From NCBI GenBank assembly GCA_027604665.1, contig JADGIZ010000015.1:1-48285 (forward strand): a DNA stretch of 48,285 nucleotides, given 5' to 3'. Origin of the DNA: Polyrhizophydium stewartii (taxonomy: Eukaryota; Chytridiomycota; Chytridiomycetes; Rhizophydiales). Of the stretch, positions 36,501-47,743 are shown piece by piece (position 1 is the first letter of the stretch; each line of letters opens with the position of its first letter). Below the pieces are notes generated by a model. The model was given only the letters and a program-made list of their open reading frames with translations. It was not told where the DNA came from and did not search any database. The position numbers were made by a program, and so were the translations under genes.

Positions 36501-37139
36501 AGGTGATCGCATATCGTGGTAAATGAAGGAGCTTATACAGCTCTCAGGGCAGTCGGAAAAGGATATCTGACTGAGACGGTGGCCTCGCCTCCGGCGCCAA
36601 CGGTTGCAGCACAGATCCTCTCGCTTATGCTGCGAAGCAGGCCGGATTCTGGTGGGCAAGCATAGCGTAAGTAAACCCAGAGATAGGAAACGGCGCCTAT
36701 GAAGCACGCACCTCCAGAAGAGCTGCGGCGGGGCGTGCCGAGGACGAACGACTTTCCACTGCCCGAGCAGCCTATGGACAGCAGCGAGACATTGAATCCA
36801 GCCAGACACGACTCGACGAGCGGCAGTACCGCCTGGTCAAACAGCTCGCCGATGCCGTCGGCGCCGTCAAAAACATGGTCGAAGCAAAAGGCACGCTTCC
36901 TGGCCATGGCCGTCAGCTGGCCCGACGGCACTGCAAACGCTCTTTGCGTGCCTGGCGCACCTCCCTGCGCCAGCGCCATCCGCCACGGTCAAGGCCTTGG
37001 CGATCGGATCGAGCGCCCACACATTCGCAGCGCCAGGCCGCCGCTGCGGCTGCGGCTTTATTCGCACCGCAACGCTTGCGCGGCGTCCCATCGAGGCAAA
37101 CCTCGCATCAGAGCGTTTGGACTGCAACATCCGCGCCAT
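33593..37139 (-). CDS. Kinesin-like protein with degenerate motor and long coiled coil
   Basis: The ATG at 37139 gives MARMLQSKRSDARFAS, then ASVAVRIKPQPQRRP, the first kinesin strand. The next exon has KRAFCFDHVFDG and a P-loop GCSGSGKSFVLG in place of the usual GQTGSGKT. Later segments read IYGDWVRDLLDP (kinesin YNE..RDLL), DSSSKTFVFYTFDICQ at the switch I position (no SSRSH), and SRFTVIDCCALDLFFVDS where DLAGSE of switch II is expected. HVPLTRLFLNELGGNCIVSF matches the YRxSKLTRLLxDSLGGN region, then LNPADSVLLSINALSFAESM. After this come coiled-coil exons (VIEHKAAAERQLLGKEQEAL, LAQMSGGSD, LKTALLRNEELGLEIIALM) down to MLLARCISLEQELMTLSRD and the TGA at 33593. P-loop GKS is kept but both switches are eroded, so ATP-driven motility is doubtful. 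Family unassigned. Many introns; borders are approximate. Confidence 0.7.
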
Positions 37140-37180
37140 TGGCTGTAAGCAAAAGCAGCGACCGGCCAGGCAACACGATT

Positions 37181-38732
37181 CTATAACTTACTCAGTTGCT
37201 CTGCGACACCAGATGGCGTAAGGACGCCGACATCCGTGAAGATCATGCTGATGTAGTTTGGCGGCGTGTAGTCGATGGTTGGGTTGCTCATCTGTACAAC
37301 ACAGCTGTCAGGCAAAGGCGCCTCGCGCTCGGCATGCCAGCGCCGTGAACCCACCAGGCATTTGCCCCCGTCCTCTTCGTCAGTAAAGTAGATGGCCGAA
37401 GATATGGGAAGATCGTCCTGGTTCAGTGGGAAGAGCTGCACAAACTTGTAGCTGCGTGAAAGCCTCTGCGTAAGCGCATGTGTCGGCATCGCTGCGCGCT
37501 GACTGTGCGACCGCGAACCTCTCTGTGACAGCATAAAACGGCTTATTCGCCGCCTTTGACACAACGGCAATCTGGTACGTGCCGATTTGGTTGATGAGGC
37601 CTCCGTTCTGCACGACGCCCTCGGCGCCAACTAGGACCATGTCGACCTTTTCAATGATGTATCCGACTGCGGTATCGTTAATCAGCGCCGCCGGGATGCC
37701 TGAGCGCCGCAACTCCTCAACAGCGCGGCGGCCCGAGTCCGAGGGGCTTGCGTCGGTCACGATGACTTTGAAGCGCTTGGAAACTGCGGCTTTAACAAGC
37801 ATCATCATGACCACGCGCGAGTACGAGTGGATCAAAATGACCTTTCCAATATCGAACGCCAGGTGGCACCGGCATCCAAAAGCACCCAAACAGCCACAAG
37901 GAAGTTAGCTTCGTATCAGAAACGGCGCAATCAGCATGTTTCCTTACAGCATCGTCCTTGATGAACTTGACACCGCTTTCTGCGGCGGCCTGCCGGTAGT
38001 TTCCGCAGCTTTCAACCATCTTCTCACCCTTGCTGATGATCAGTTCCTTGAGCCGCTCTACCTCCTGAATGCATGAATACAGTAATGCAGTAAAATATAG
38101 AAGTTACAGTGTCAGACATGCTTCCGTAAGCGTGTGCCAAAAGGCAGGCACTTGCCGACGATCCATTCGAGTTCTGCCGGGTGGCGAAGCGAACAAACAG
38201 GTCGCTGCCGGCAATCATCGAGATCTTGTTCTCGGGCAGCGACTTGAGAGTCCTGCTTGCAACCCCAAGGTTCTCCATGAGTTCGGTCGTGGTTGACGCT
38301 GTTGCGGTGCGCGCACGTGTGTCAACATCGATGTCGTCCGGAGCGACACCACGACGGGCACACCTTGGCTGTTCTTGATGGACTCGATGAGTGACTGCCC
38401 GTGCGCGAGATTGACGCCGTTGGCCATGAAGCAGAGTCAGGTGTAAGCACGGTGGGCGACGCAGCCGTGCAGGAGGGGGGGGCATGGTCGGCCAGGCCGC
38501 GGTCGTGGCCAGGGAGAGAGCGCCAACGCCGGTGACGGGTCTGACTCGGCGAGCCAAGGCCGGCGCTGCCTCACGGCGGCCCCATGGGTTCGAGCCCGCA
38601 CAGGCGCCGTCCAGGGGTGGGGCGCACGGTGGCTGGCAGACGCACCTTGACGGCAACGACGGGCAGCGACATATCCGGCTGCTCGCGGCGGATCCGGGTC
38701 ATGCACTCGACAATGTCGAATGCGGCGGTCAT
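37181..38732 (-). CDS. Translation initiation factor eIF2B subunit alpha (GCN3 family)
   Basis: This is a regulatory subunit of eIF2B, the guanine nucleotide exchange factor for eIF2 that senses phosphorylated eIF2 alpha. The ATG at 38732 starts MTAAFDIVECMTRIRREQPD...SLPVVAVK. Following exons read GQSLIESIKNSQ, TTELMENLGVASRTLKSLP, ISMIAGSDLFVRFATRQ, FIKDDAV, DKGKVILIHSYSRVVMMML, VIVTDASPSDSGRRAVEEL, INDTAVGYIIEKVDMVLVGA, EGVVQNGGLINQIGTYQIAV, NKPFYAVTERFKFVQLFPLN and DYTPPNYISMIFTDVGVLTP, ending AEQLSKL at the TAG at 37183-37181. Segments follow the order of animal and yeast eIF2B alpha without a gap. Its stop is only 41 bases upstream of the kinesin-like start on the same strand. Five or six short introns. 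Confidence 0.92.
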
Positions 38733-39497
38733 GTCGCTTCGATTTTGGGCAAGTTGGATCGATGTTTCTCGCCGATGCAGGCCTGCGACCGGGGAATATA
38801 CGAGCTGCCGACTCGAGACATGCTGGGTTGTGGCGATGCAGCGTGTGGCGACGGCACACCGGCAGCTGCGCTGTCTCGTCCAGCGCGCAGGCGTCTGACG
38901 CTGGGACAACGGGGCCAAATCTTCAAGGCGATCACACTAGAACGCAAGGCGCAGGATGCAAAGAAAGCCAGGCACGACATTATAATGCATCTCGGGTCAT
39001 TGGGCGGCGACACCTGCTCTCCCGTCGACCACACGCAGCGGCGGCATGGTGCTCGAGCGTCGCCGGACGATGTCGCCAGGACGCGTGTGCCCTGGCAAAG
39101 ACATGTGTGAAAATCATCCTCAGGTCGCGCTGCCGAAGCCGTTTTCGCCACCGCGGCGCTCCGCTCCACGACACCCCACCGACCCAGAGGTGTGTTTTCG
39201 CGCGGGCGACGCGGACGACACGGCACCGCCGCGGGCGCCCCCCTCGAGCCATCCATCCGCACGTCCATCCGCGGGTGCATCCACGCGCGCGCGTGCGCGC
39301 TCAAGCATCCGTGCGCGCGCGCACATCCGCCGGCCCGCACCGCGACCCGTCGGCGGCCAGGCCGGATGGATGGATGGATGGATGGATGGACGCCCGTGTG
39401 ACGCCTGTCGCCGACCACCACACAGGCCCCGTCGGAGCACCATGCACAGACTGCGACACGACTGCTGACGCTGCCACGGCTCTGGCCCGACTTGCAG
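38733..39497 (+). promoter_or_regulatory. Divergent intergenic region between eIF2B alpha and RPL30
   Basis: This 765-base spacer is the longest gene-free stretch in the window. It should hold both promoters, since the two flanking start codons face away from each other. I see no TATA box in a convincing place. It contains a Cys/Arg-rich ORF in several frames that looks like GC-driven noise, a GGAT repeat (39364..39390), CCATCC motifs near 39250 that could pair with it, and an alternating CG/GC stretch around 39289-39323 with Z-DNA-like sequence. Non-coding 5' exons of either gene could lie here. Confidence 0.55.
39364..39390 (+). repeat. (GGAT)n microsatellite
   Basis: Near-perfect tetranucleotide repeat of about 6.75 units in the divergent promoter region, about 108 bases upstream of the RPL30 start codon. 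Confidence 0.95.
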
Positions 39498-40381
39498 ATG
39501 GCACCCGCTGCTAAGAAGTCCAAGGCCCTCAAGAGCGCTGGTGCGTGCGAAGGCGTCTTGGCCCAGAGAGCCCCGTCGTGTGGGCTTGAACCCGCCGTTG
39601 CTCGCAGCGCACCCGTGCGGCGAGGACCGGCCGGTGCCTTGCTCGGGCTGGCGCCTCGCTGGACCACCGTGCTCTGCGTCCGTAGCGAGGCCGGGGCGTG
39701 TTGTGTGCACAGCACCCAAAGCCCGAGCTCTGGACGGCTGCTGCACTCGAACCGCCAGCTGACGGCGAGACGCCTCCCACGCCCAACTCCCTGTCTGTAT
39801 GCGCACCCGACGCTGCGCTTCTGGGAACAACAGAGTCGATCAACACCAAGCTCGCTCTCGGTGCGTTGAGCTCGACGGCTCGATGCCGTGGCTGCCGACC
39901 AGCAGCAGGTGCGCGAGGCTGACGCTCGATGCCCCTGCCCCTTGACACGATAAAGTCATGAAGAGCGGCAAGACGACTCTCGGCTACAAGTCGACGCTCA
40001 AGAGCTTGCGGAACGGCAAGGGTGAGGGCCGCCGCCACTTGCTCTTTTCCCGGCGGCTTGTTCCGGCCGACATCTGACACAACAGTGGTGTTGCCCCTTG
40101 CAGCCAAGCTCGTCCTCATCTCGGGCAACTGCCCCCCGCTGCGCAAGTCCGAGATCGAGTACTATGCCATGCTCTCGAAGACCAACGTTCACCACTACGC
40201 AGGAAGTGAGTTTTTTTCTGGGAATTGGGCTGCGCCTGCGTGTGTGCGGTGCTCACGCTGCTGCCTCTTGTCCGCAGACAACATCGAGCTCGGCACCGCG
40301 TGCGGCAAGTACTTCCGTGTCGGCAGCATGTCGATCCTCGATGCCGGCGACTCGGACATCATCTCGGCTCCCTCGGAGTAA
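39498..40381 (+). CDS. RPL30: Ribosomal protein L30e (RPL30/eL30)
   Basis: This is a large-subunit ribosomal protein of the L7Ae/L30e RNA-binding fold. Five exons phase exactly: 39498..39540, 39834..39860, 39956..40021, 40104..40205 and 40278..40381, giving 113 residues. The protein reads [84 protein letters not shown] and [20 protein letters not shown], ending SDIISAPSE. Length and sequence match the family closely. The first intron is long for this locus (293 bases) and the second exon only 27 bases, so purely similarity-based gene finders may miss its 5' end. In yeast, L30 controls splicing of its own transcript; the long first intron here may be worth comparing, but no such element is shown. 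Confidence 0.97.
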
Positions 40382-40511
40382 ATGCCCAGCTCTGCCAGCG
40401 CCGGAATGAATGTGGATCTTACGTAGCGCCGTCCCGCCGCTCGGCGTGCGCGAGCACCTGCACTCGATCTGATGCAGAGCCCTCCTGCCTGTGCGCTGGG
40501 CATCGCCGCCC

Positions 40512-42762
40512 ATGTCCGACCGTCTCGGCGGAGGCCGTGCTCGTGGTTTGCCACCGCGCGAGATGGTGCGTCGCCTCCGCCTGCATTGTTGTCACTTGGC
40601 CTGGGGGCGCCTTTGGCCAGCGGCGCTGCCCCTTCCCCCCCCGCTGGGGGTGCGCGCAGGCCGCTCCGCGCTGGCGGCGCAACCATATGCCTGCTGCCAG
40701 CTCTCGGGAACCACGCCCCCAACGGGCGGCCTTGGCTCACGCTTTGTGCCGCACGCCGACACTTTGCAGACGTCAGTGTCGGCGCTGACAGAGTCGACAC
40801 CCAAGACCAAGTCCGCCGCCAAACTCAAGCGCAGGCTGTCCATAACAACAGTCTCGAGCCCAGGCGTCTCACCCGCACCGACCGCGTCGACCGCCTCGGC
40901 CACCGCCGCTGCCGCCGCTGCCGCCGCCGCCGCCGAGACCACTGACCGCTCTCGAGTCCCGAGACAAGCCGTTCCCCTCGGCGCCTCCCACACCAGCCCC
41001 ATGCACTCGGCGCGGAGCGCCAGCGCGGACGCTTCCGCGAGCGACCTTGCGCAGCTGCTGCTGCCGGACAAGCCGCTTTGGGGCCACCTAAAGGGATTTC
41101 CGTGGTGGCCGTGTAAGGTGAGCATGCCCGACCCTCCGCCTCCGCCGCGGGCGTGCCTCCGCCCGACCCACCGCAAGCTTGTTTGCCGATGTTGTTGTCC
41201 GATCGCTGGATCGCATTCGGCGGCATCCACCACCTCGCTGCATCGCCCGGCCCAGGCCCCGACGCGCACGCTGACACTGCCCACACAGACCGTCCTCGAC
41301 GAGTCGCTTTTGAGCCAGGACGTGCTCGGCGCAAGGCCATTCAAGTCCACCAAGCACCTGCCCGTCGTGTTCTTTGGGACATATGACTAGTGCGTGCCCT
41401 CCCCAGCCTGGTCTCGCTCTGCATCCGCACGGGCCCCCGGATCGCTGCATGCAGCCCTCTATGTTGCAAAGTGCTGACACGCTCGTCCGCTGCCCGCACT
41501 GCTCAGCGCGTGGATTCTCCCCGAGTCTCTGCGACCGTTTGCCGAGTACAAAAAGGAGTTTTCGGCAAAGAGCAAGGGAAAGCTGTTCCTTGCAGCAATC
41601 AAGGAAGCCGAAACACCTTCTTCTTGGCCTGCTTCAGTCCGTCCCGCTGGCTTTGAGAGCGACACCGCCGACAGTGAGGCCGACGACGCAGACTCGGATT
41701 CAGGCTCTCGCCAAACAAGCTCCAAACGCCAAAAACCATCTTCCAGCTCCGCCAAGGCTTCTAAACGCAGTGGAAAGCCCTCTTTTACAGACTCCCGTGG
41801 CCGCGACGACGACGATAGCGACGGCGCCGAGCCGTCTGGTGGCAGGGGAGTCGCAGCCCGTGGCAGCACTAGCACATCGAAAAGCTCGCGGCGGAGCCTC
41901 AGGGACACGCTCAAACCCTTCGCCAAGGACTCGCCGCTGCAAAAAGCTGCGCGCTCGGCAGGATCTCGAGAGAGTGATTCGCCATCAAGCGCATCTCGAG
42001 AAGACGGCGATCTCGGCGCAACGATCCCACGCGCAAAACGCAAAGGAGAAGAAGCGTCCCTGCGCAGCTCGCCTAAGCGAGTCAAGGTGGGTTTGTGAGC
42101 GCCGATGAATGCGCATCTGCGCCTTCTGACAACACGCAGGCCGAGACCGGCTACGACCAAGAGGAGATCCGTGCCTCCAGCCAGCATGCGTCGACTTATC
42201 GCCTGGAGTCAGTTGAAGGCTCGCTCTCGTCATCTGGCGCGCCAACGCCATTGTCGGCGCATCGCATCAACAGCGGCGAAGGCGCCCATGCGAGGCCCCA
42301 GCGCCAGTTAAGCCGGCCGGCTGCCTCAAAACGCGACCAGCTGATGTACTTGCGACTCAAGCTGCAGCGCTTCATGCAGCAGAAAGACGCCCGCCAGGTG
42401 CGCGCGCGGCGACCGGCCAACCAAGGATGCGCGCTTGTGCTGACAAGCTCCTTCTTGCTCCCGCTGCACAGCCCAAGGACTTCCAGAACGCAGACGCTTG
42501 GCTGCGGGATGTCGAGCGGTTCGACATCACGTTGGATCTGTTTCGGGAAACCAAGATCGGCAAGCTCATCAAACACATGTGCAAGATGGAGCTTGAGATC
42601 GACGAGTGTGGTATCGTTGAGCGCTGCCGCAGACTACTGGACCGCTGGCGCAGCGAGTTTTCGGTGCCGGCGACGTCGTCTCCGCCTGTGGCCCAAACCG
42701 TGCCGCGAGAGCAGAGCCAGGCGATGGCCCGTGCGCCCATCGACAGCAGCAAGTCTGAATGA
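40512..42762 (+). CDS. PWWP-domain chromatin protein with LEDGF/TFIIS-N-like helical domain
   Basis: The PWWP domain reads LWGHLKGFPWWPCK, joined by splicing to TVLDESLLSQDV, HLPVVFFGTYDYAWILPESL and RPFAEYKKEF. PWWP modules bind methylated histone H3 tails plus DNA, usually H3K36me. A long Ser/Lys/Arg-rich linker with basic clusters (PKRVK, RAKRKGEEA) follows. A C-terminal helical domain then reads YLRLKLQRFMQQKDARQ, PKDFQNADAWLRDVERFDIT, ETKIGKLIKHMCKM and VERCRRLLDRWRSEF. This resembles the integrase-binding domain of HDGF/LEDGF and TFIIS N-terminal bundles. Supported introns include 41116 to about 41286, one between GTYDY and AWIL, one between KRVK and AETG, and one between DARQ and PKDF. 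The start is uncertain: the ATG at 40512 is in frame, but an upstream intron or the ATG at 41001 is possible. Stop TGA at 42760-42762. Confidence 0.75.
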
Positions 42763-42899
42763 AGCCGCCGCGCACAGCAGGGGCCTGCAGCGTGCCCATT
42801 GGCGCGGCCGGAGGTCCTTGAGCAGCGGCGATCCGCGAGCAGGCCTGCAAGTCGACCTCAAAGCGCGGCGGCGGCGGGAATCTTTCCGAGCTTTGCCCC

Positions 42900-43522
42900 A
42901 TGACGACCGAGGCGACCGAGGCGGCCGGCTTCAAGGTTGGCGACCACATCTACGCCTTCAGCAGCGAGGTGCGTATGCGCATGCGCGGCCGTGCGCAGGC
43001 GGCGCAGCGGGCCCGCACGGGCGGCCGTCGGCGCCTTGGTGCACGCGGCGCTGGGCAGCGGCAGGCGGGCGGGCGGGCTGGCTGCCGCAGCGCCTCGTTT
43101 TTGTGGGACACAGGGCGAGGCGTTGCCGGGCATGCGGGCCGCCACGCCATGCCGCCTCGCCGCGGCAGGCCCGCGTGGCCGCACGCCGCCCGCAGGGCCG
43201 TTGCCGCCGCCCGCCTGTGGTGCGCCGCGGGCCGCCGCGGCCCTCGCGGCTGAACGGCGCACACCGCCGTGTCTCATGCCCCGTGTCCGGCCGCCGCCGT
43301 GCACGCCGCCGCCCCGGGCCAGCCGCCGCATGAGCGGCCCCTCCCACCCGAGCTGACACTCGCCCCCGCGCACTCCCGCTGCGTCCGCAGGCGACGCAGC
43401 CTTATGTCGGCAAGATCGCCTTCCTCGGCCCCACCGAGTTCTCGGAGGGCGAGTGGGCAGGTGCGCGTTGCCTGAGCCGTCGCCGGCACCGCCCACCGTC
43501 CCGGCGTCCGCCTGTTGCTGAT

Positions 43523-43556
<34 letters not shown>

Positions 43557-46500
43557 AGGCATCGAGCTTTTCGAGGTTGGCGCCGGCAAGCACAACGGCA
43601 CCTTCCAGGACGTGCGCTACTTCACCTGCCCGGACAACACCGGTGAGCACGCTGCCGCCCTGCGTGCGCGCTGCGTCGCATGCGTCGTCGTTGCGCCGCC
43701 GCCGCCCACCATCGCCGCTCCCCATGCGCCGCACGCCCGATCTCGCCTCGCCCAGCGCCACCCCGCTCCCGCTGACACAAACGGCCTTTGCCCGCATCCA
43801 TCCCTCGCTGCCCAGGTGTCCTGATCCCCGCCTACAAGATGCACAGGTTGGAGTACGACGCCGAGGGCCGCCCCATCATCCGCACCGACGCACCGGGCTC
43901 GCCCGCCGCCAGCGCCGAGGCCGTGCCGCCCGCCGCCGACACTGCCGCCGAGGCCGTCGCTGAGGCCGATGCCGAGGCTGCCTCTGCGCCGGAGCAGTCG
44001 CCTGCGGCCGACGACGCCGCCGACCCGGCCGCCGCATCCGAAGCCGCCTCTGTCGCCGAGGCGGCGTCCGGCGCCGAGGCAGCCTCTGTTGCCGAGGGCG
44101 CCGCCTCTGAGACCGCCGCGCCCGCTGCGGAGCCGCCCTCGGCTGTCGACGGCGCCGAGGACGCTGCCGGCCAGGCGGATGCCAAGGCGCTCACCACCCC
44201 GCCTGAGTCTGGCAAGACATCGCCCAAGGCCGCCGCCAAGCCTTCGAGCGCCAAGCCTGCGGCCTCCAAGACCGCCAGCAAGCCCGCCGCAGCCAAGGCG
44301 TCCCCCGCCAAGGTCGCGCCTGTCAAGTCTGCGGGCGCGAAGCCCGCTGCTGCGAAGCCCGCTGCCGCCAAGCCCGCGGCCGCCAAGCCCGCTGCCGCCA
44401 AGCCAGCGGCGGTCAAACCCCCGGCCGCCGCTGCAGCGTCTGCGACGGGCGTGACCAAGCCCATTGCGGCGGCCGCTGCCGCTGCCGAGAAGAAGCTGGC
44501 CGTTGTCGAGAAGCGTCCGATTGTCGTGCACCCGCCAGACAAGAAGCCCGCCGCTGCCGACAAGAAGCCTGCCGCTGTCGACAAGAAGCAGGCAGCTGCC
44601 GACGCCAAGCCTGCTGCTGCCGACGCCAAGCCTGCCGCTGCCGAAAAGAAGCCGGCTGCCGCGGACAAGAAGCCCGTCAACGGCACCGTCGCCCCCGAGA
44701 AGAAGCCCGCCGCAGCACCCGCTCTCAAGCCTGCCGCCACCAAGCCTGCTGCCATGGCCAAGTCGACGCCGCCCAAGCCTTCGGCTCCCGCCGCGATGCC
44801 AAAGACGCCGCGCTCGGTCACCAAGGTTAGCTCGCCTGAAAACAAGGCTGCTGCTTCGCCGGCGCCAAAGTCGGTCTCGCCTGTTGCACGAGCGACGTCG
44901 GCCACCACCGCCGCGGCCGCCGATGTTCAGGTATTCAAGGACCGCATCACCGCACTCGAGGCCGAGAACGAAGCTCTGATCAAGAAGGTGCGAGTCGGTG
45001 CCTTGTCGCATGCTCGTTTCCATGATCCAAGGCTGTGCCGCTCACACCCTCTCCGCCCGTCCTCCTGCCGATCATGCAATGCGCCGCTCCTCCGCCTCGG
45101 TCTTGCCTCGCTCCGCAGATTGGTGCGATTCAAGAAACGCACCTCAGGGCGCTCGCCGAGTCGGACGGCTCGAGCGACGAGACCCTGGCCCTGAAGCAGG
45201 AGCTTGCTCGCCTCACGGAGCACAACAGCGCCCTTGAACAGCAGGTTGCGTCGCTCGCCGAGCAGGTCGCCGCTCTCACCAGCGGCAGCTCCGAGACCGC
45301 CGAACAGCTGCGCGCTCGCACAGCGGCGTCGGCCGAGCTCGAGGAGCGACTCAGCGAGGCCGCCGAGAAAGCTGCCGCGACCACTGCCGCGCTCTCGGAC
45401 ATCAGCGACAAGTACGCCGCCGCAGAGGCGGAGCTTGCCAAGATCCGCGACGAGTTTGCCACTGCAGCCTCGGAGCGCGAAGAGCTCACCGCCAAAGTCA
45501 AGCAGCTTGCCGAGGAGCATGCCCAGCGCCTGACCGACGCTCTGGATGCTGCCCGCGCCGAAGCCGACGCGGCACTCGCCGCCGAGCGCGCGTCCGCTGA
45601 GGCAGCACGTGCCGAGCTCGCTGCGACAGTCGATGCGCTGAAGCGCGAGCACGAGCTCCAGATCGAGTCTGTGCGCGAGCAAAGCCGCTCGTTCTCGGAG
45701 CAGTCCAATCAGCAGATCGTGCAGGAGCTTGAGGCCGCCAAGACCGACTTCCGCGCCCAGGTCGAGATTGTCGCGTCGCTCAAGCAGCAGCTGGACGAGC
45801 GCGCACAGCTGGTTGCATCGCTCGAGGCCAGCAACATCGGTCTCTCGTCGGAGCTCTCTGGCAAGGACGCTCTGGTGACCGACAAAATCAACACCATTGC
45901 GTCGTTCAAGGCTGAGCTCGACGACCTGCGTGCCGCCCATGCGGCGACCCTCGAGGCCGCGGCGGCCGCTGCCGCCGGTCCGTCCCAGCGCGAGATTCTT
46001 CTTCAGCAGGAGCTTGACTCGACCCTCGCGGCCGCCGCCCTTGAGCGCCGCGAGGCCCTCGAGCGCTACGAGGCTGCCATGGCCGCCACCGCCAGGGAGA
46101 GCGCCACGGTGCAGCAGCTGCGCGTTGAGCTCGACGCCTCCAAGGACAAGTTCAACACCCTCAATGCGACGCTCGACGAGCTGACGGCTGCGTCCGACGT
46201 CCTCATGGTCACGATGCAGCAAAAGGACGCCCGGATTGCCGAGTTCGAGGGTATCATCGCGACGCTCAAGACCGAGGCGGCCAACAACGCCGACCAGGCG
46301 CATGCCATCCATGAACTCGAGAAGCAGCGAGCCGAGCTCGGCTTCAAGCTCTCGCAGGCCGAACTCTCGATCAAGACAAAGGACGAGCTGATCTCGGACC
46401 TTGTTTCGCGCGCCGACGAGCATGCGGCGGCCGAGCAGAAGCGCGCCGAGCACGCAACTGAGCTCGAGCGTGCGCTCTCCGCCATTGCCTCCAAGGACCA

Positions 46501-47743
46501 GGCCTTTGCCGAGCTGGCCATCAAGCTCGAGCAGGCGACGATGGCGCTGGCTGCGGCTGAGGAGAAGGCTGCCTCCAAGACGGTCGGCAATGCCGAGGCA
46601 TCCGCTGCCGTTGCCGCGGCCAACGCCGCCGCCGAGGAGCAGGCGGAGCTCTTTGAAGCAACCATCAGCCAGAAGAACCAGGCGCTCCAGCGCTTCCAGG
46701 TCGAGCTCGCTGAGGCGCTCGCCAACCTCGAGACCGCGCGCCAAGAGATCGACTCTCTCGAAGGCGCGCTTGCCGATGCGCAGCAAGCCAAGGCCAGCAA
46801 CCCGGCGATCTCGCAGGAGGACATTCAGCAGCTCGAGGAGGAGAGCCTGCAGAAGGATGCTCTGATTGACCAGATGCGAAACCAGTTCCAGGACATTGTC
46901 AACGACTTTGACGCACAAATCCTGATCAACAAGCAGCTCAAGGATCAGGTGCAGCAGGTTGAGTCGGCCCTGGCCGACAAGGCCGTGCTTCTCGACCTGC
47001 TGTCGCGCCAGTCGCAGGAGCGCGCCGAGCTCGACCAGGCCCGCTTTGAGCAGCTTCAGCAAGCGTACGACGAGCAGCGGCTCCAGCTTGAGCACCTGCG
47101 CACGCTGCTTCCCCACGCGCCCATGTCGATCAAGCCCACGCTCGACGCCATCCTCGAGGAGGACGACGAGGTGCCCATGACCCCCATGACGCCTGTTGTG
47201 CCCAACCCGCCCGAGCTCCAGGCCCACGCTGAGGTCGCTGCTGTCGTCGACGCCGCCATTGCGGCTGCACCTGCCGCTGCCGACGAGGGGCAGCACGTCC
47301 ACCACGCCGTGCCTGCCGAGACCTCGCACGAGATTGCTTTGTTTGCCGCCGCTGACGATACCGCCGCACCGGCGGATGCCCGAACGCTCGCCTACGATGA
47401 CGACGCCGGCTCGATGGTCGGACAGGTGGAGGAGGACTCGCATGTGCACGAGACCACCACCCACTTTGGCACGGTGCACCACCATGCCATCGAGGCCACG
47501 ACGGGCGACTCTGTTGCCGAGTTTGAGCAGCAGGAGCTCCAGCACCAGCACGACGCGCACGAGCAGCAGGTGCACAACCACAACCACGACGCCGCGGCCG
47601 AGAGCGCCCCTGCTGGCGTGCCCGATGGCATCCCCGACGATGAGGTGCGCGCTGCGCAGGAGCGCATTCTCGCGTTCCAGGCGGCCGAGGCTGACGCCCA
47701 ACCCGATGCTGCCGCGGCCAAGAACAACTGCAAGGCCCAGTAA
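42900..47743 (+). CDS. CAP-Gly coiled-coil protein (CLIP-like microtubule plus-end protein)
   Basis: Five exons phase exactly: 42900..42968, 43391..43460, 43559..43642, 43816..44987 and 45119..47743, giving 1,339 residues. The N-terminal CAP-Gly domain reads FKVGDHIYAF, VGKIAFLGPTEFSEGEWAGI, GAGKHNGTFQDVRYFTCPDN and LIPAYKMHRLEYD. The normally invariant GKNDG signature is GKHNG here. An Ala/Glu/Ser-rich segment and then a Lys-Pro-Ala repeat region (about 44220-44780; units such as KPAAAKPAAAK and DKKPAAAD) form a basic linker like those that help CLIPs hold microtubules. About 850 residues of almost continuous coiled coil follow, ending in a His/Ala/Asp-rich tail (QAAEADAQPDAAAAKNNCKAQ without its first residue). 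I see no p150Glued dynactin domain, so CLIP-like is preferred over dynactin. No zinc knuckle is visible at the C-terminus. Confidence 0.88.
43523..43556 (+). repeat. (CCG)n tract at a 3' splice site
   Basis: About eleven CCG units run straight into the acceptor cgcag|gc of exon 3 of the CAP-Gly gene, where a pyrimidine tract would normally be. The exon itself begins at 43559. Confidence 0.9.

Noticed and set aside
38729..39715. 328-codon minus-strand frame covering the RPL30/eIF2B alpha spacer
   Set aside because: It runs over known RPL30 exon 1 and the eIF2B alpha start, has no recognisable domain, and is Arg/Ala/Ser/Cys-rich as expected for random GC-rich sequence.
43617..45023. 468-codon minus-strand frame rich in Gly and Arg
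   Set aside because: Antisense shadow of the Lys-Pro-Ala repeat linker and of the upstream introns.
42900..47743. Dynactin p150Glued
   Set aside because: CAP-Gly plus coiled coil would fit, but I see no dynactin-specific central or C-terminal domain.
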